Shown here: positions 6,638 through 13,003 of the stretch, piece after piece
How positions within the stretch are numbered: the first letter of the stretch is position 1
Layout: the number at the start of each line of letters is the position of its first letter
Origin: 2-01-FULL-51-21 sp964348955
GTDB lineage: Bacteria > Patescibacteriota > Minisyncoccia > Phycocordibacterales > 2-01-FULL-51-21
Direction: 5' to 3'
Length of the DNA stretch: 17,916 nucleotides
Assembly: GCA_964348955.1 (NCBI GenBank)
Contig: CAYGEN010000012.1
Coordinates: forward strand, 1 to 17,916
Position numbers and translations under genes: made by a program
The notes under the pieces: model-generated
The model's database searches: none
What the model saw: the letters and a program-made list of their open reading frames with translations, nothing else
Told to the model about the DNA's origin: nothing

Positions 6638-8296
6638 ATGAAAGACAACCGTACTATAGTCGGCGAGCTCTCAAAGCTCCTTAAGGGAGAGGTGACGGCT
6701 GATGAAAAAACGAGAAAAGCGTATAGCCGCGATGCAAGCGTGTTTGAAATTATGCCCGCGGTTGTCGTTTTTCCAAAGGATAATGACGACGTGCGGGCGC
6801 TCGTCAAATATGTGCATGATGAAAAGCGGGCGGGTGGCGACATCTCGCTCACCGCAAGAGCGGCGGGGACCGACATGACGGGCGGTTCGCTCACTTCTTC
6901 TATTGTTATGGTTACGACCAAGTATCTCAATCGCATTAAGGAAGTGGGAAAGGACTATGCGGTAACGGAGCTTGGGGCATACTATCGCGACTTTGAGCGG
7001 GAGACGCTTAAAAAAAATCTTCTCCTGCCGAGCTACCCCGTTTCGCGCGCTATCTGCGCCATGGGCGGTATTGTCAACAACAACTCCGGCGGCGAACGCT
7101 CACTTGAGTATGGACAGACCGACCGTTATGTAGACGAGCTTAACGTGGTGCTTTCAGACGGCGCCGAGGCGACATTCGGCCCGCTTTCCCCGGAAGCGCT
7201 TGAAGAAAAAAAAGGACAGCAGAATTTTGAAGGGGAGATTTACCGCCGCATGCATGCGCTCATCATGGACAACGCCGATGCTATTGCCGCGGCGAAACCC
7301 AAGGTAACCAAAAATGCCTCCGGCTACGGACTTTGGAGAGTGTGGGATGCGGAGCGCGGCATCTTTAACCTTGCCAAACTTATTGTGGGAGCGCAGGGAA
7401 CACTTACCATGGTAACCGAAGCGAAAATCAAGCTCGTGCCGCCGGAAGGGCATCGCGCCATGCTTATCGTATTTTTGAATGGATTTGAACAGGTGCCGGA
7501 TGTCGTGCACCGCGTGCTCAAATACAATCCCGAGTCGTTTGAATCATACGACGACCACACTTTCACGCTCGCCATTCACTTTCTTCCGAGCATTATGCGG
7601 GGACTTGGCCTCATAAAATTCGCCAAGCTTGGCTTCGCGTTCCTTCCGGAGGTTTGGATGACGCTGACCGGCGGCGTGCCGAAACTCATTCTCACCGCGG
7701 AATTTTCAGAAAACACCGCGGCGGAGGCGCTTCAGAAAGCCACACAAGCAGAGGTATCGCTCAAAGAACTTGGTGTTCAAACCAAGGTGGCAAAAAATGA
7801 GGCGGCGGCGGAAAAATACTGGATTGTGCGTCGGGAGAGTTTCAGTCTGTTGCGCAAAAACCTCCACGGCTTCCATGCCTCGCCTTTCATTGATGATTTT
7901 GTCGTTAACCCGGACGACCTGCCGCAGTTTCTGCCGGAACTGAATGCCATTCTTGCGGAGTATAAGCTCATCTACACCGTGGCGGGGCATATCGGCAACG
8001 GCAATTTTCACATCATTCCGCTCATGAACCTTGCCGACCCGAAATCGGCGGACATCATCAAAGAGCTTTCCGCAAAGGTCTACGCGCTCATCGGGAAGTA
8101 CCACGGCTCCATTACCGGCGAACATAATGACGGCATCATTCGTACGCCATATCTCTCGTACATGTTCGATGAGAAAATACTCGAGCTCTTTGCCGAGACG
8201 AAGCGCATTTTTGACCCGCATAATATTTTTAATCCGGGCAAGAAAGTAGGCGGGACCTTTGCGGATATTTCAGCACATCTCATCAGGCACGAATAA
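6638..8296 (+). CDS. FAD-binding oxidase/dehydrogenase, GlcD / D-2-hydroxyacid type
   Basis: A 552-residue flavoprotein of the PCMH-type FAD-binding family with a FAD-oxidase C-terminal domain, akin to GlcD, D-lactate and D-2-hydroxyglutarate dehydrogenases, which oxidise D-2-hydroxyacids to 2-oxoacids. The FAD domain (about 30-265) shows ARAAGTDMTGGS, the pyrophosphate-binding region, and MGGIVNNNSGGERSLEYG. The C-terminal domain shows the metal/substrate motifs GHIGNGNFHIIP and GEHNDGI, then the closing FDPHNIFNPGKK. Length fits a stand-alone GlcD-like subunit; there is no C-terminal Fe-S domain as in the longer fused forms, and no partner GlcE/GlcF gene nearby. The electron acceptor is therefore unclear. 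ATG 6638 has no evident ribosome site. The substrate cannot be named from sequence. Confidence 0.9.
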   Translation: MKDNRTIVGELSKLLKGEVTADEKTRKAYSRDASVFEIMPAVVVFPKDNDDVRALVKYVHDEKRAGGDISLTARAAGTDMTGGSLTSSIVMVTTKYLNRIKEVGKDYAVTELGAYYRDFERETLKKNLLLPSYPVSRAICAMGGIVNNNSGGERSLEYGQTDRYVDELNVVLSDGAEATFGPLSPEALEEKKGQQNFEGEIYRRMHALIMDNADAIAAAKPKVTKNASGYGLWRVWDAERGIFNLAKLIVGAQGTLTMVTEAKIKLVPPEGHRAMLIVFLNGFEQVPDVVHRVLKYNPESFESYDDHTFTLAIHFLPSIMRGLGLIKFAKLGFAFLPEVWMTLTGGVPKLILTAEFSENTAAEALQKATQAEVSLKELGVQTKVAKNEAAAEKYWIVRRESFSLLRKNLHGFHASPFIDDFVVNPDDLPQFLPELNAILAEYKLIYTVAGHIGNGNFHIIPLMNLADPKSADIIKELSAKVYALIGKYHGSITGEHNDGIIRTPYLSYMFDEKILELFAETKRIFDPHNIFNPGKKVGGTFADISAHLIRHE

Positions 8297-8301
8297 TTTT
8301 A

Positions 8302-8321
8302 TCCGGTATTCGTTTACCGGA
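8302..8321 (+). other. Small hairpin over the intergenic ribosome site
   Basis: TCCGGTA (8302-8308) pairs with TACCGGA (8315-8321) six bases after the oxidase stop. The right arm runs into GGAG (8319-8322), a candidate ribosome site for the gene starting at 8332, so folding could tune its translation. Confidence 0.4.
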
Positions 8322-8331
8322 GCGCTCCCTC

Positions 8332-8976
8332 ATGGACACCCTCGGCCTTACGGAAAAGGAATTTCGGTTTCTGAAAACACTGAACTCGCCGGAGCGCGTG
8401 CAGGATTTTTTAGATTCCTTGCCGATTAATTTTGAACTCTCGGGAGAGACCTATCGCTCCGTCAAACGAACGCTTCACGCAGGCGAGGCGCACTGTTTTG
8501 AAGGGGCGCTCGTCGCCGCGTCTGCGCTCTGGCTTCAAGGAGAGCGACCGCTTCTCCTTGATTTGAAAACGGATGGTGATGACGACCACCTCGTTACGAT
8601 TTTTAAGCGCGAGGGTTATTTTGGCGCTATCAGCAAAACGAACCATTTGGCACTGCGCTACCGCGACCCCATTTACCGCAGTATCCGAGAGCTCGCGCTA
8701 TCGTACTTTCAAGACTACTTTCGCACTGATGGCAGAAAAACGCTTCGCGGGTATGCGGCGTTTTCTCTCCGTCGCTATCCCCCACGCGCGTGGATTTCCG
8801 CTGACGAGGAATTGACCTCTATAGTGGAAGACATTGAGGTAGCGCGGCACTGGCCGCTTCTTCCGAAGCGCCTTGAAAAACGGTTGCGCAAGGCGGACCC
8901 GTTTGTGCGCATCGTTTCCGAGGCAACTGAGTGGAATAGGCGCAAAATACGCGCACGCCTCGCCCCTCCAGTGTGA
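8332..8976 (+). CDS. Conserved protein with a transglutaminase-like Cys-His-Asp pattern
   Basis: A 214-residue soluble protein. The centre has HCFEGALVAASALWLQG (Cys55), then DDDHLVTIF (His86), then a conserved-looking run GAISKTNHLALRYRDPIYRS (Asp112) and ELALSYF. Order and spacing resemble the Cys-His-Asp triad of transglutaminase/papain-like folds, with the cysteine at a helix start and the histidine on a strand. I recall similar uncharacterised proteins in diverse bacteria with the same LLDLK, GAISKTNH and RDPxYRS stretches, but no established function. GGAG nine bases before ATG 8332 supports the start. It sits 35 bases after the oxidase gene and 29 before the SGNH gene, so co-transcription is plausible. 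Catalysis is inference. Confidence 0.75.
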   Translation: MDTLGLTEKEFRFLKTLNSPERVQDFLDSLPINFELSGETYRSVKRTLHAGEAHCFEGALVAASALWLQGERPLLLDLKTDGDDDHLVTIFKREGYFGAISKTNHLALRYRDPIYRSIRELALSYFQDYFRTDGRKTLRGYAAFSLRRYPPRAWISADEELTSIVEDIEVARHWPLLPKRLEKRLRKADPFVRIVSEATEWNRRKIRARLAPPV

Positions 8977-9005
8977 GCGTCCATAGGAAGCGTAAATGTG
9001 GTAAT

Positions 9006-9773
9006 ATGGAGAAGCGCGTACAGGATTGCTCCAAGAGGAGGATGGCGCGCATCTCAATTATGTGGTGGTGGATATTGGCGCTCATCGTATTACTTGTTGC
9101 CGTGGAAGCCATTAGAATTGGCGTCTATACGAGACGGGCGATCATGTTGGGCAGGGGAACATCCCCTGTTTCGCAAGAGAAGCCAGGCGCGCGCGTGCGC
9201 ATTCTTGTGATTGGCGATAGCACCTCATACGGCACCGGTGCCGTTAATCCGTCTAAATCGCTCGTTGGGAGATTGGCATCCGAGTACAAAGAAGCGGCAA
9301 TTGCAAATCTGTCAGAGAACGCCATGAACCTGAAAGCGTTGGCGGGGAAACTCGCGTTACTTGAAAGTGAACGATACGCGCTCGTCTGCATTCACATCGG
9401 CGGTATTGATATGTTGACGTTTACGCCGTTCAAGGCAATGCATCGGTATCTCGCGAAAGCGCTTGAGTCGGCAAAGAAAATTGCGCCCCGTGTCGTGGTT
9501 GTTTCAATGAATAACGCCGGTTCCGTACCCGCCTATCGCTTTCCCGTAAGCACCTTGTATGAATTCAGAGGTCGTCAAATGAGCAGGCTCTTTGAGCGCG
9601 CGTGCCGCGAGTCCGGCGTGACGCATGCTCCTCTTTTTATGGAACGACGTGACGACCCGCTTCTCAATGAGCGCGGCGGATTCTATGCGAGAGACGGCAT
9701 GCACCCGAATGATGAGGGATACGGCATTTGGTATGAAAAGATTAAACCTTTTTTGCTAAATGTTACGGGATAA
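9006..9773 (+). CDS. Membrane-anchored SGNH/GDSL hydrolase-like protein, oxyanion-hole residues missing
   Basis: From ATG 9006, 255 residues: a basic N-terminus, one membrane helix (about 18-37, MWWWILALIVLLVAVEA), then an SGNH hydrolase domain. Block I is VIGDSTSYG (Ser72) and block V is DGMHPN (Asp230, His233), so the catalytic triad is kept. Block II lacks its glycine (NLSENAMNL) and block III reads IGGIDM, with Ile for the oxyanion Asn. The next gene is a full SGNH protein with all blocks intact, so this may be a diverged duplicate with altered or lost esterase activity. The start is uncertain: ATGs at 9042 and 9060 also precede the helix, AGAGGAGG directly abuts 9042, and a TGG-TAATAT box at 8999-9007 overlaps ATG 9006. 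Confidence 0.8.
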   Translation: MEKRVQDCSKRRMARISIMWWWILALIVLLVAVEAIRIGVYTRRAIMLGRGTSPVSQEKPGARVRILVIGDSTSYGTGAVNPSKSLVGRLASEYKEAAIANLSENAMNLKALAGKLALLESERYALVCIHIGGIDMLTFTPFKAMHRYLAKALESAKKIAPRVVVVSMNNAGSVPAYRFPVSTLYEFRGRQMSRLFERACRESGVTHAPLFMERRDDPLLNERGGFYARDGMHPNDEGYGIWYEKIKPFLLNVTG

Positions 9774-9777
9774 AATT

Positions 9778-10578
9778 ATGCAATCATTCCTAGACGCTTT
9801 TTCCTCACTTCAGTCTCTCGTCCCCGCCGATGTATTTGAGCGGCTTCTTATATGGGGGTTGAATATTTTTATTTTTTATTTCGTATTCACCTCGCTTCGC
9901 ACTCTTTTTCTTCTTGCGAAAATATCATTCTATAATCGGTTCCTTGCGTATAGGGGCCGTGCGATAAAAGTAGAGCGCGCAACCGGCGAGAAGCGGATAC
10001 TCATTCTTGGCGACAGTACGGCGGTCGGTACCGGTGCTTCTCGTTCCGAAGATACGATTGCCGGCCGTCTCGCCCGTGATTTTCCGAATGCCGCGATAAT
10101 TAACCGAGGTGTAAACGGGGCAGTTACCGCAGATATCGGCAAACAGCTTCAGGGGGCGGGGGAGGGGAAGTTTAATGTGGTCATCATAAGCGTTGGAGGA
10201 AACGATGCGGTGCACTTTACGGGCAGACATGAAATGCAGTCAGCACTCCAAGCATCGCTCAAGCAGGCGAAGGAGATAAGCAACCATCGCGTGCTTCTTC
10301 TCATCTACAACAACATCGCCTCGGCCCCGATTTTCCCCGCCTTTATTCGTTGGCGTCTGCGTCGCAGTGCAGACACCATGCAGTTGGTTTTTCGCAAGGT
10401 CGCCGAAGAGGAGCAGGTGCCCTGCATTGATTTGTTCTCGCAGGGCAACGACAATCCCTTTCTGCGCGAGCCGCGGAAGTTCTTTGCCCCTGACGGCATT
10501 CACCCGAGCAGTGAAGGATATCGGCTCTGGTACAATCGCATGTGGCGCACCCTCACCGAGCGCGGGTATGCATTTTAG
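9778..10578 (+). CDS. Membrane-anchored SGNH/GDSL hydrolase
   Basis: A 266-residue protein with a hydrophobic N-terminal segment (about 24-49) and an SGNH esterase domain. Block I is LILGDSTAVGTGAS (Ser80), block II NRGVNGAVTADI (Gly114), block III SVGGNDAVHF (Asn142) and block V PDGIHPSSEGY (Asp239, His242). All four diagnostic residues are present, so it should be an active hydrolase or esterase, possibly deacylating lipids, glycans or peptidoglycan substituents at the membrane. It starts four bases after the previous SGNH gene's stop; an in-frame ATG at 9760 overlapping that gene is possible. Shared motifs (GDST-x-x-GTGA, YNN/MNN-x-x-S-x-P, GIHP/GMHP, EGYxxWY) indicate a tandem duplication. 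The substrate is unknown. Confidence 0.88.
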   Translation: MQSFLDAFSSLQSLVPADVFERLLIWGLNIFIFYFVFTSLRTLFLLAKISFYNRFLAYRGRAIKVERATGEKRILILGDSTAVGTGASRSEDTIAGRLARDFPNAAIINRGVNGAVTADIGKQLQGAGEGKFNVVIISVGGNDAVHFTGRHEMQSALQASLKQAKEISNHRVLLLIYNNIASAPIFPAFIRWRLRRSADTMQLVFRKVAEEEQVPCIDLFSQGNDNPFLREPRKFFAPDGIHPSSEGYRLWYNRMWRTLTERGYAF

Positions 10579-10595
10579 CATTCTCCATCTCGTCT

Positions 10596-11207
10596 ATGCC
10601 TGATATTACTTCAGTCATTGGTCCGCTGGGCGAAAGTATTGCTCGCTTTCTTGAACTCTATGGTCCGCTCGCGGCACTTGTGGGCGCATTTTTATTGGGA
10701 GAGATTGCCATTCTCGTTGCGTTTATCCTCGCCGCACAAGGGCTCATACCCGCTGACACGGTATTTATCTTTTCCGTCATAGGCATGCTCCTCGCCGATT
10801 TTTTCTGGTATTTCTTTGGGGTTGGGACCTTGCATTTTCTCCATCAGTGGAATCTCTATGAGCGCGCTTCGGCGCCCATTTTAAATTTGTTGCATCGAAT
10901 AGTCGGAAAAAATTTATTCCTGTCGCTCATCTTCATAAAATTTCTCTATGGCGCGCGCCTTATCGTCATGGTGTATCTCGCGGTCATTAAGACGCCACTG
11001 CGCGTTTTCCTTGTTTTTGACGCTATCGGTGTCGTCATTTTCGTCTCGGTATTGTTCGTTATCGGATGGCTTGCGGGGCAAGGCATTTACAACCTGCTTC
11101 CCGCGTATCATGTGCTCACCGGTGTCGTTGCCTCCGTTGTTGTCGGAGGCCTCATAGTATACGCTGTGCACGCGCTCCTAAAGCGATTTAAAAGAGACCT
11201 GCAATAA
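10596..11207 (+). CDS. DedA / VTT-family membrane protein
   Basis: A 203-residue polytopic membrane protein of the DedA (SNARE-associated/VTT) type, a family linked to lipid scrambling or recycling of polyprenyl-phosphate carriers and to proton-driven transport. Hydrophobic segments are near 23-48 (including LLGEIAILVAF), 53-77, 107-130, 135-162 and 170-193. The diagnostic region is KFLYGARLIVMVYLAVIKTPLRVF (about 114-137), equivalent to the DedA F-x-R-G/A-x-R stretch, followed by a glycine-containing helix. ATG 10596 is preferred; an earlier in-frame ATG at 10542 would overlap the SGNH gene. The gene follows the SGNH pair by 17 bases, so the three may act together on envelope lipids or lipid-linked glycans. 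The family call is moderately firm. Confidence 0.75.
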   Translation: MPDITSVIGPLGESIARFLELYGPLAALVGAFLLGEIAILVAFILAAQGLIPADTVFIFSVIGMLLADFFWYFFGVGTLHFLHQWNLYERASAPILNLLHRIVGKNLFLSLIFIKFLYGARLIVMVYLAVIKTPLRVFLVFDAIGVVIFVSVLFVIGWLAGQGIYNLLPAYHVLTGVVASVVVGGLIVYAVHALLKRFKRDLQ

Positions 11208-11261
11208 AATGAAATCTGCCTTACAGCTTAGCCGCGCCGACTCGCCGGAATTCAACGATAT

Positions 11262-11325
11262 TACCTGTCTCCCTTGATTTTTCCATACAAATTGATTGAC
11301 AGGTACACGTTTCCATTTCTTTATT
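11262..11325 (+). promoter_or_regulatory. Promoter with flanking dyad upstream of the LuxI-like gene
   Basis: A perfect -35 TTGACA (11296-11301) is followed after 18 bases by TTTATT (11320-11325). An 8-bp dyad, TACCTGTC (11262-11269) and GACAGGTA (11298-11305), has its right arm overlapping the -35 box, arms about 36 bp apart. This could be an operator. The remaining spacer 11208-11400 shows no reading frame worth calling. Confidence 0.5.
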
Positions 11326-11400
11326 GCGTTAGACTCTTTACCAAACATCCATTATGGAGGAAAATATTGCACAGACTGTTTTGAACATGGAGAACAGACG

Positions 11401-12003
11401 ATGCCAAGCTATCGTGTAGAAGCGTTTACGTCTCTCGTGAGGGAATATGCGCGGGAGCGTAAAGCGTTTGAATCCCTACGCTACCATGTGTTCTCTCGGA
11501 TAAACCAGTATGAGCCGGAAAATGCTGAAGGACGCGAACGTGACGCGTACGACAAAATATCCAGCTACGTGTTGCTCTTTGAGGATGACAAACTTGTTGG
11601 CGGGTGTCGCGTAATAGACGGACGAGAAACCGAAGTGCTACCCATTACCGTACGAGGGGATATTACTGGCGCGCTCAAAAAACCTTCCGCTGAAATCTCG
11701 CGACTTTGCTTTGTGACCAAAATGGAGAGTCCGCAGCTTGCGCGAGAAGTGTTTTACAAAGGGCTGTATGACCATTTCCTTCAACAAGGTTTGCGTTACG
11801 GCTACGCCTCGATACAGCCCCATTTGTGGAAAGACCTTGACACCCGTTTTCCCAATGTCTGTGTTCGCCTTAGAGAAGTGCAGAGGAAAAAGGGCAAAAA
11901 GCTACGTGCGTACTTTGCCATTGAGATTCCCGTGGCACCGTGGGGTGAGTACTATACCCGCCCGACTATATCGGAATATCGGATACAAGCATGTAAAGCG
12001 TAG
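11401..12003 (+). CDS. LuxI/FeeM-fold acyltransferase (autoinducer-synthase-like)
   Basis: A 200-residue soluble protein with the GNAT-related autoinducer-synthase fold. Residues match the invariant set remembered for EsaI/LuxI with near-identical spacing: Arg27-x3-Phe31, Tyr37 at the Trp position, Asp48-x2-Asp51 (RDAYD), Arg70 (GGCRVID) and Glu98-x2-Arg101 (EISRL). EsaI has R24, F28, W34, D45, D48, R68, E97, R100. Such enzymes join an acyl chain from acyl-ACP or acyl-CoA to S-adenosylmethionine (homoserine lactones) or to amino acids (FeeM, exosortase-associated acyltransferases). Product and donor cannot be told from sequence. ATG 11401 follows GGAG by eight bases. A TTGACA promoter lies about 100 bases upstream and a strong terminator 47 bases downstream. 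No LuxR-type receptor is in the window. Confidence 0.75.
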   Translation: MPSYRVEAFTSLVREYARERKAFESLRYHVFSRINQYEPENAEGRERDAYDKISSYVLLFEDDKLVGGCRVIDGRETEVLPITVRGDITGALKKPSAEISRLCFVTKMESPQLAREVFYKGLYDHFLQQGLRYGYASIQPHLWKDLDTRFPNVCVRLREVQRKKGKKLRAYFAIEIPVAPWGEYYTRPTISEYRIQACKA

Positions 12004-12011
12004 CCGCTGTC

Positions 12012-12974
12012 TCATCTTGCTAAAATGGCTAGAATGCGTCGGATACTCCAGCCCCCCTCTTGATTCTTATCAAGAGGGGGGCTTTCTGTTTTTAAATGTG
12101 AAATGAATGACTGGAGATTTGCCCCAAGGTTGTTTGGTTCAAAATCTAGCCTTTCGCTTGCTTTTTGACTATCAAGTGACAGGTGTACAGCTGCTACTTT
12201 GCGCTCGTAGCGCACGTGAGATTTTGATTGTGTGTAAGAAATGATTCTTTCAGCCAAATTACTGCCCTGCACAGTATTTCCACCAATATTGAATATCCCA
12301 CCTTTCCCTTCAGATAAAAAGCGGACCGCTTGAATGATTGCGCGCACTGCGTCCTCAATATGCAGTACGCTGAACGTATCTGTTCCGTCTGAAGGAGCGA
12401 CAATTGTCTGATGACGGAGTGCCTTCTTGGCCAGTTCAAAGACAATGCCCGTATTTCGGCCCATGCCGTATATTCCTGGAAAACGCATAATAACAAATTT
12501 CATATCAGAGCCAGACTCAAACATCTGACAAATCGATTCCCCAAGAAGCTTTGTAAAACCATAAACACCCACCGGTCTTCTCGGGTGCTTTTCATCAATG
12601 GGGTAGTATTGCGGCTTACCGTATACGTTGATTGAAGAAGCAAAGAAAATCTTTTTAGTTCCGACACGTTGCGCTGCCTCAAGCAGGTTATATGTTCCGA
12701 GCACATTTACCCGATAAGAGTGGAATTCAAACTCTATTTTTTGTGGCAGAACTGCTGCCAAGTGAATAATAAGATCAGGCCTGGTATTTTCAAGTAAATT
12801 GGTCACTTTTTTCGCGTTCGTGAGATTGCAAATTAAAATCCCCCGATCCTTCTGAGATAAGATATTTTTTCTATCTGAAGTGCCAATTACTTCATACTGT
12901 GGAAAGAGTCGAAGTTGCTCAATGAGATGAGACCCAATAAACCCCGTCGCTCCCGTGATCAGTATTTTTTGCAT
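12012..12974 (-). CDS. NAD(P)-dependent epimerase/dehydratase (extended SDR)
   Basis: A 320-residue extended short-chain dehydrogenase/reductase of the sugar-nucleotide epimerase type. The N-terminal Rossmann motif is GATGFIGSH (8-16), followed by HLAAVLP, the strand FFASSINVYG with the catalytic Ser, and YGFTK (Tyr-x3-Lys). RFPGIYG and the FSVLHIEDAVRAI stretch are typical of UDP-glucose 4-epimerase and dTDP-glucose dehydratase relatives. The substrate is not identifiable. The start is 29 bases after the nitroreductase stop, suggesting the last gene of that operon, without a clear ribosome site. The coding DNA is visibly AT-richer than its neighbours, consistent with separate acquisition. 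The C-terminal residues SPPLDKNQEGG are encoded by a perfect palindrome that also terminates the opposite gene, so the last 25 residues are probably non-ancestral. Confidence 0.9.
   Translation of the reverse strand: MQKILITGATGFIGSHLIEQLRLFPQYEVIGTSDRKNILSQKDRGILICNLTNAKKVTNLLENTRPDLIIHLAAVLPQKIEFEFHSYRVNVLGTYNLLEAAQRVGTKKIFFASSINVYGKPQYYPIDEKHPRRPVGVYGFTKLLGESICQMFESGSDMKFVIMRFPGIYGMGRNTGIVFELAKKALRHQTIVAPSDGTDTFSVLHIEDAVRAIIQAVRFLSEGKGGIFNIGGNTVQGSNLAERIISYTQSKSHVRYERKVAAVHLSLDSQKASERLDFEPNNLGANLQSFISHLKTESPPLDKNQEGGWSIRRILAILAR
12050..12093 (+). terminator. 15-bp-arm palindrome and T-tract ending the LuxI-like gene
   Basis: AGCCCCCCTCTTGAT (12050-12064) and ATCAAGAGGGGGGCT (12069-12083) are perfect complements around TCTT. 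On the plus strand TTTCTGTTTTT follows (12083-12093), a textbook intrinsic terminator 47 bases after the stop. The element lies inside the minus-strand epimerase frame (residues about 298-309). On the minus strand no T-tract follows. Confidence 0.85.
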
Positions 12975-13003
12975 AGTGGCAATGGTGTATTCAAACCTTG
13001 ACC

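Noticed and set aside
11262..11305. True lux box upstream of the LuxI-like gene
   Set aside because: Half-sites are too far apart for the 20-bp lux box and no LuxR gene is in view; kept only as a generic dyad.
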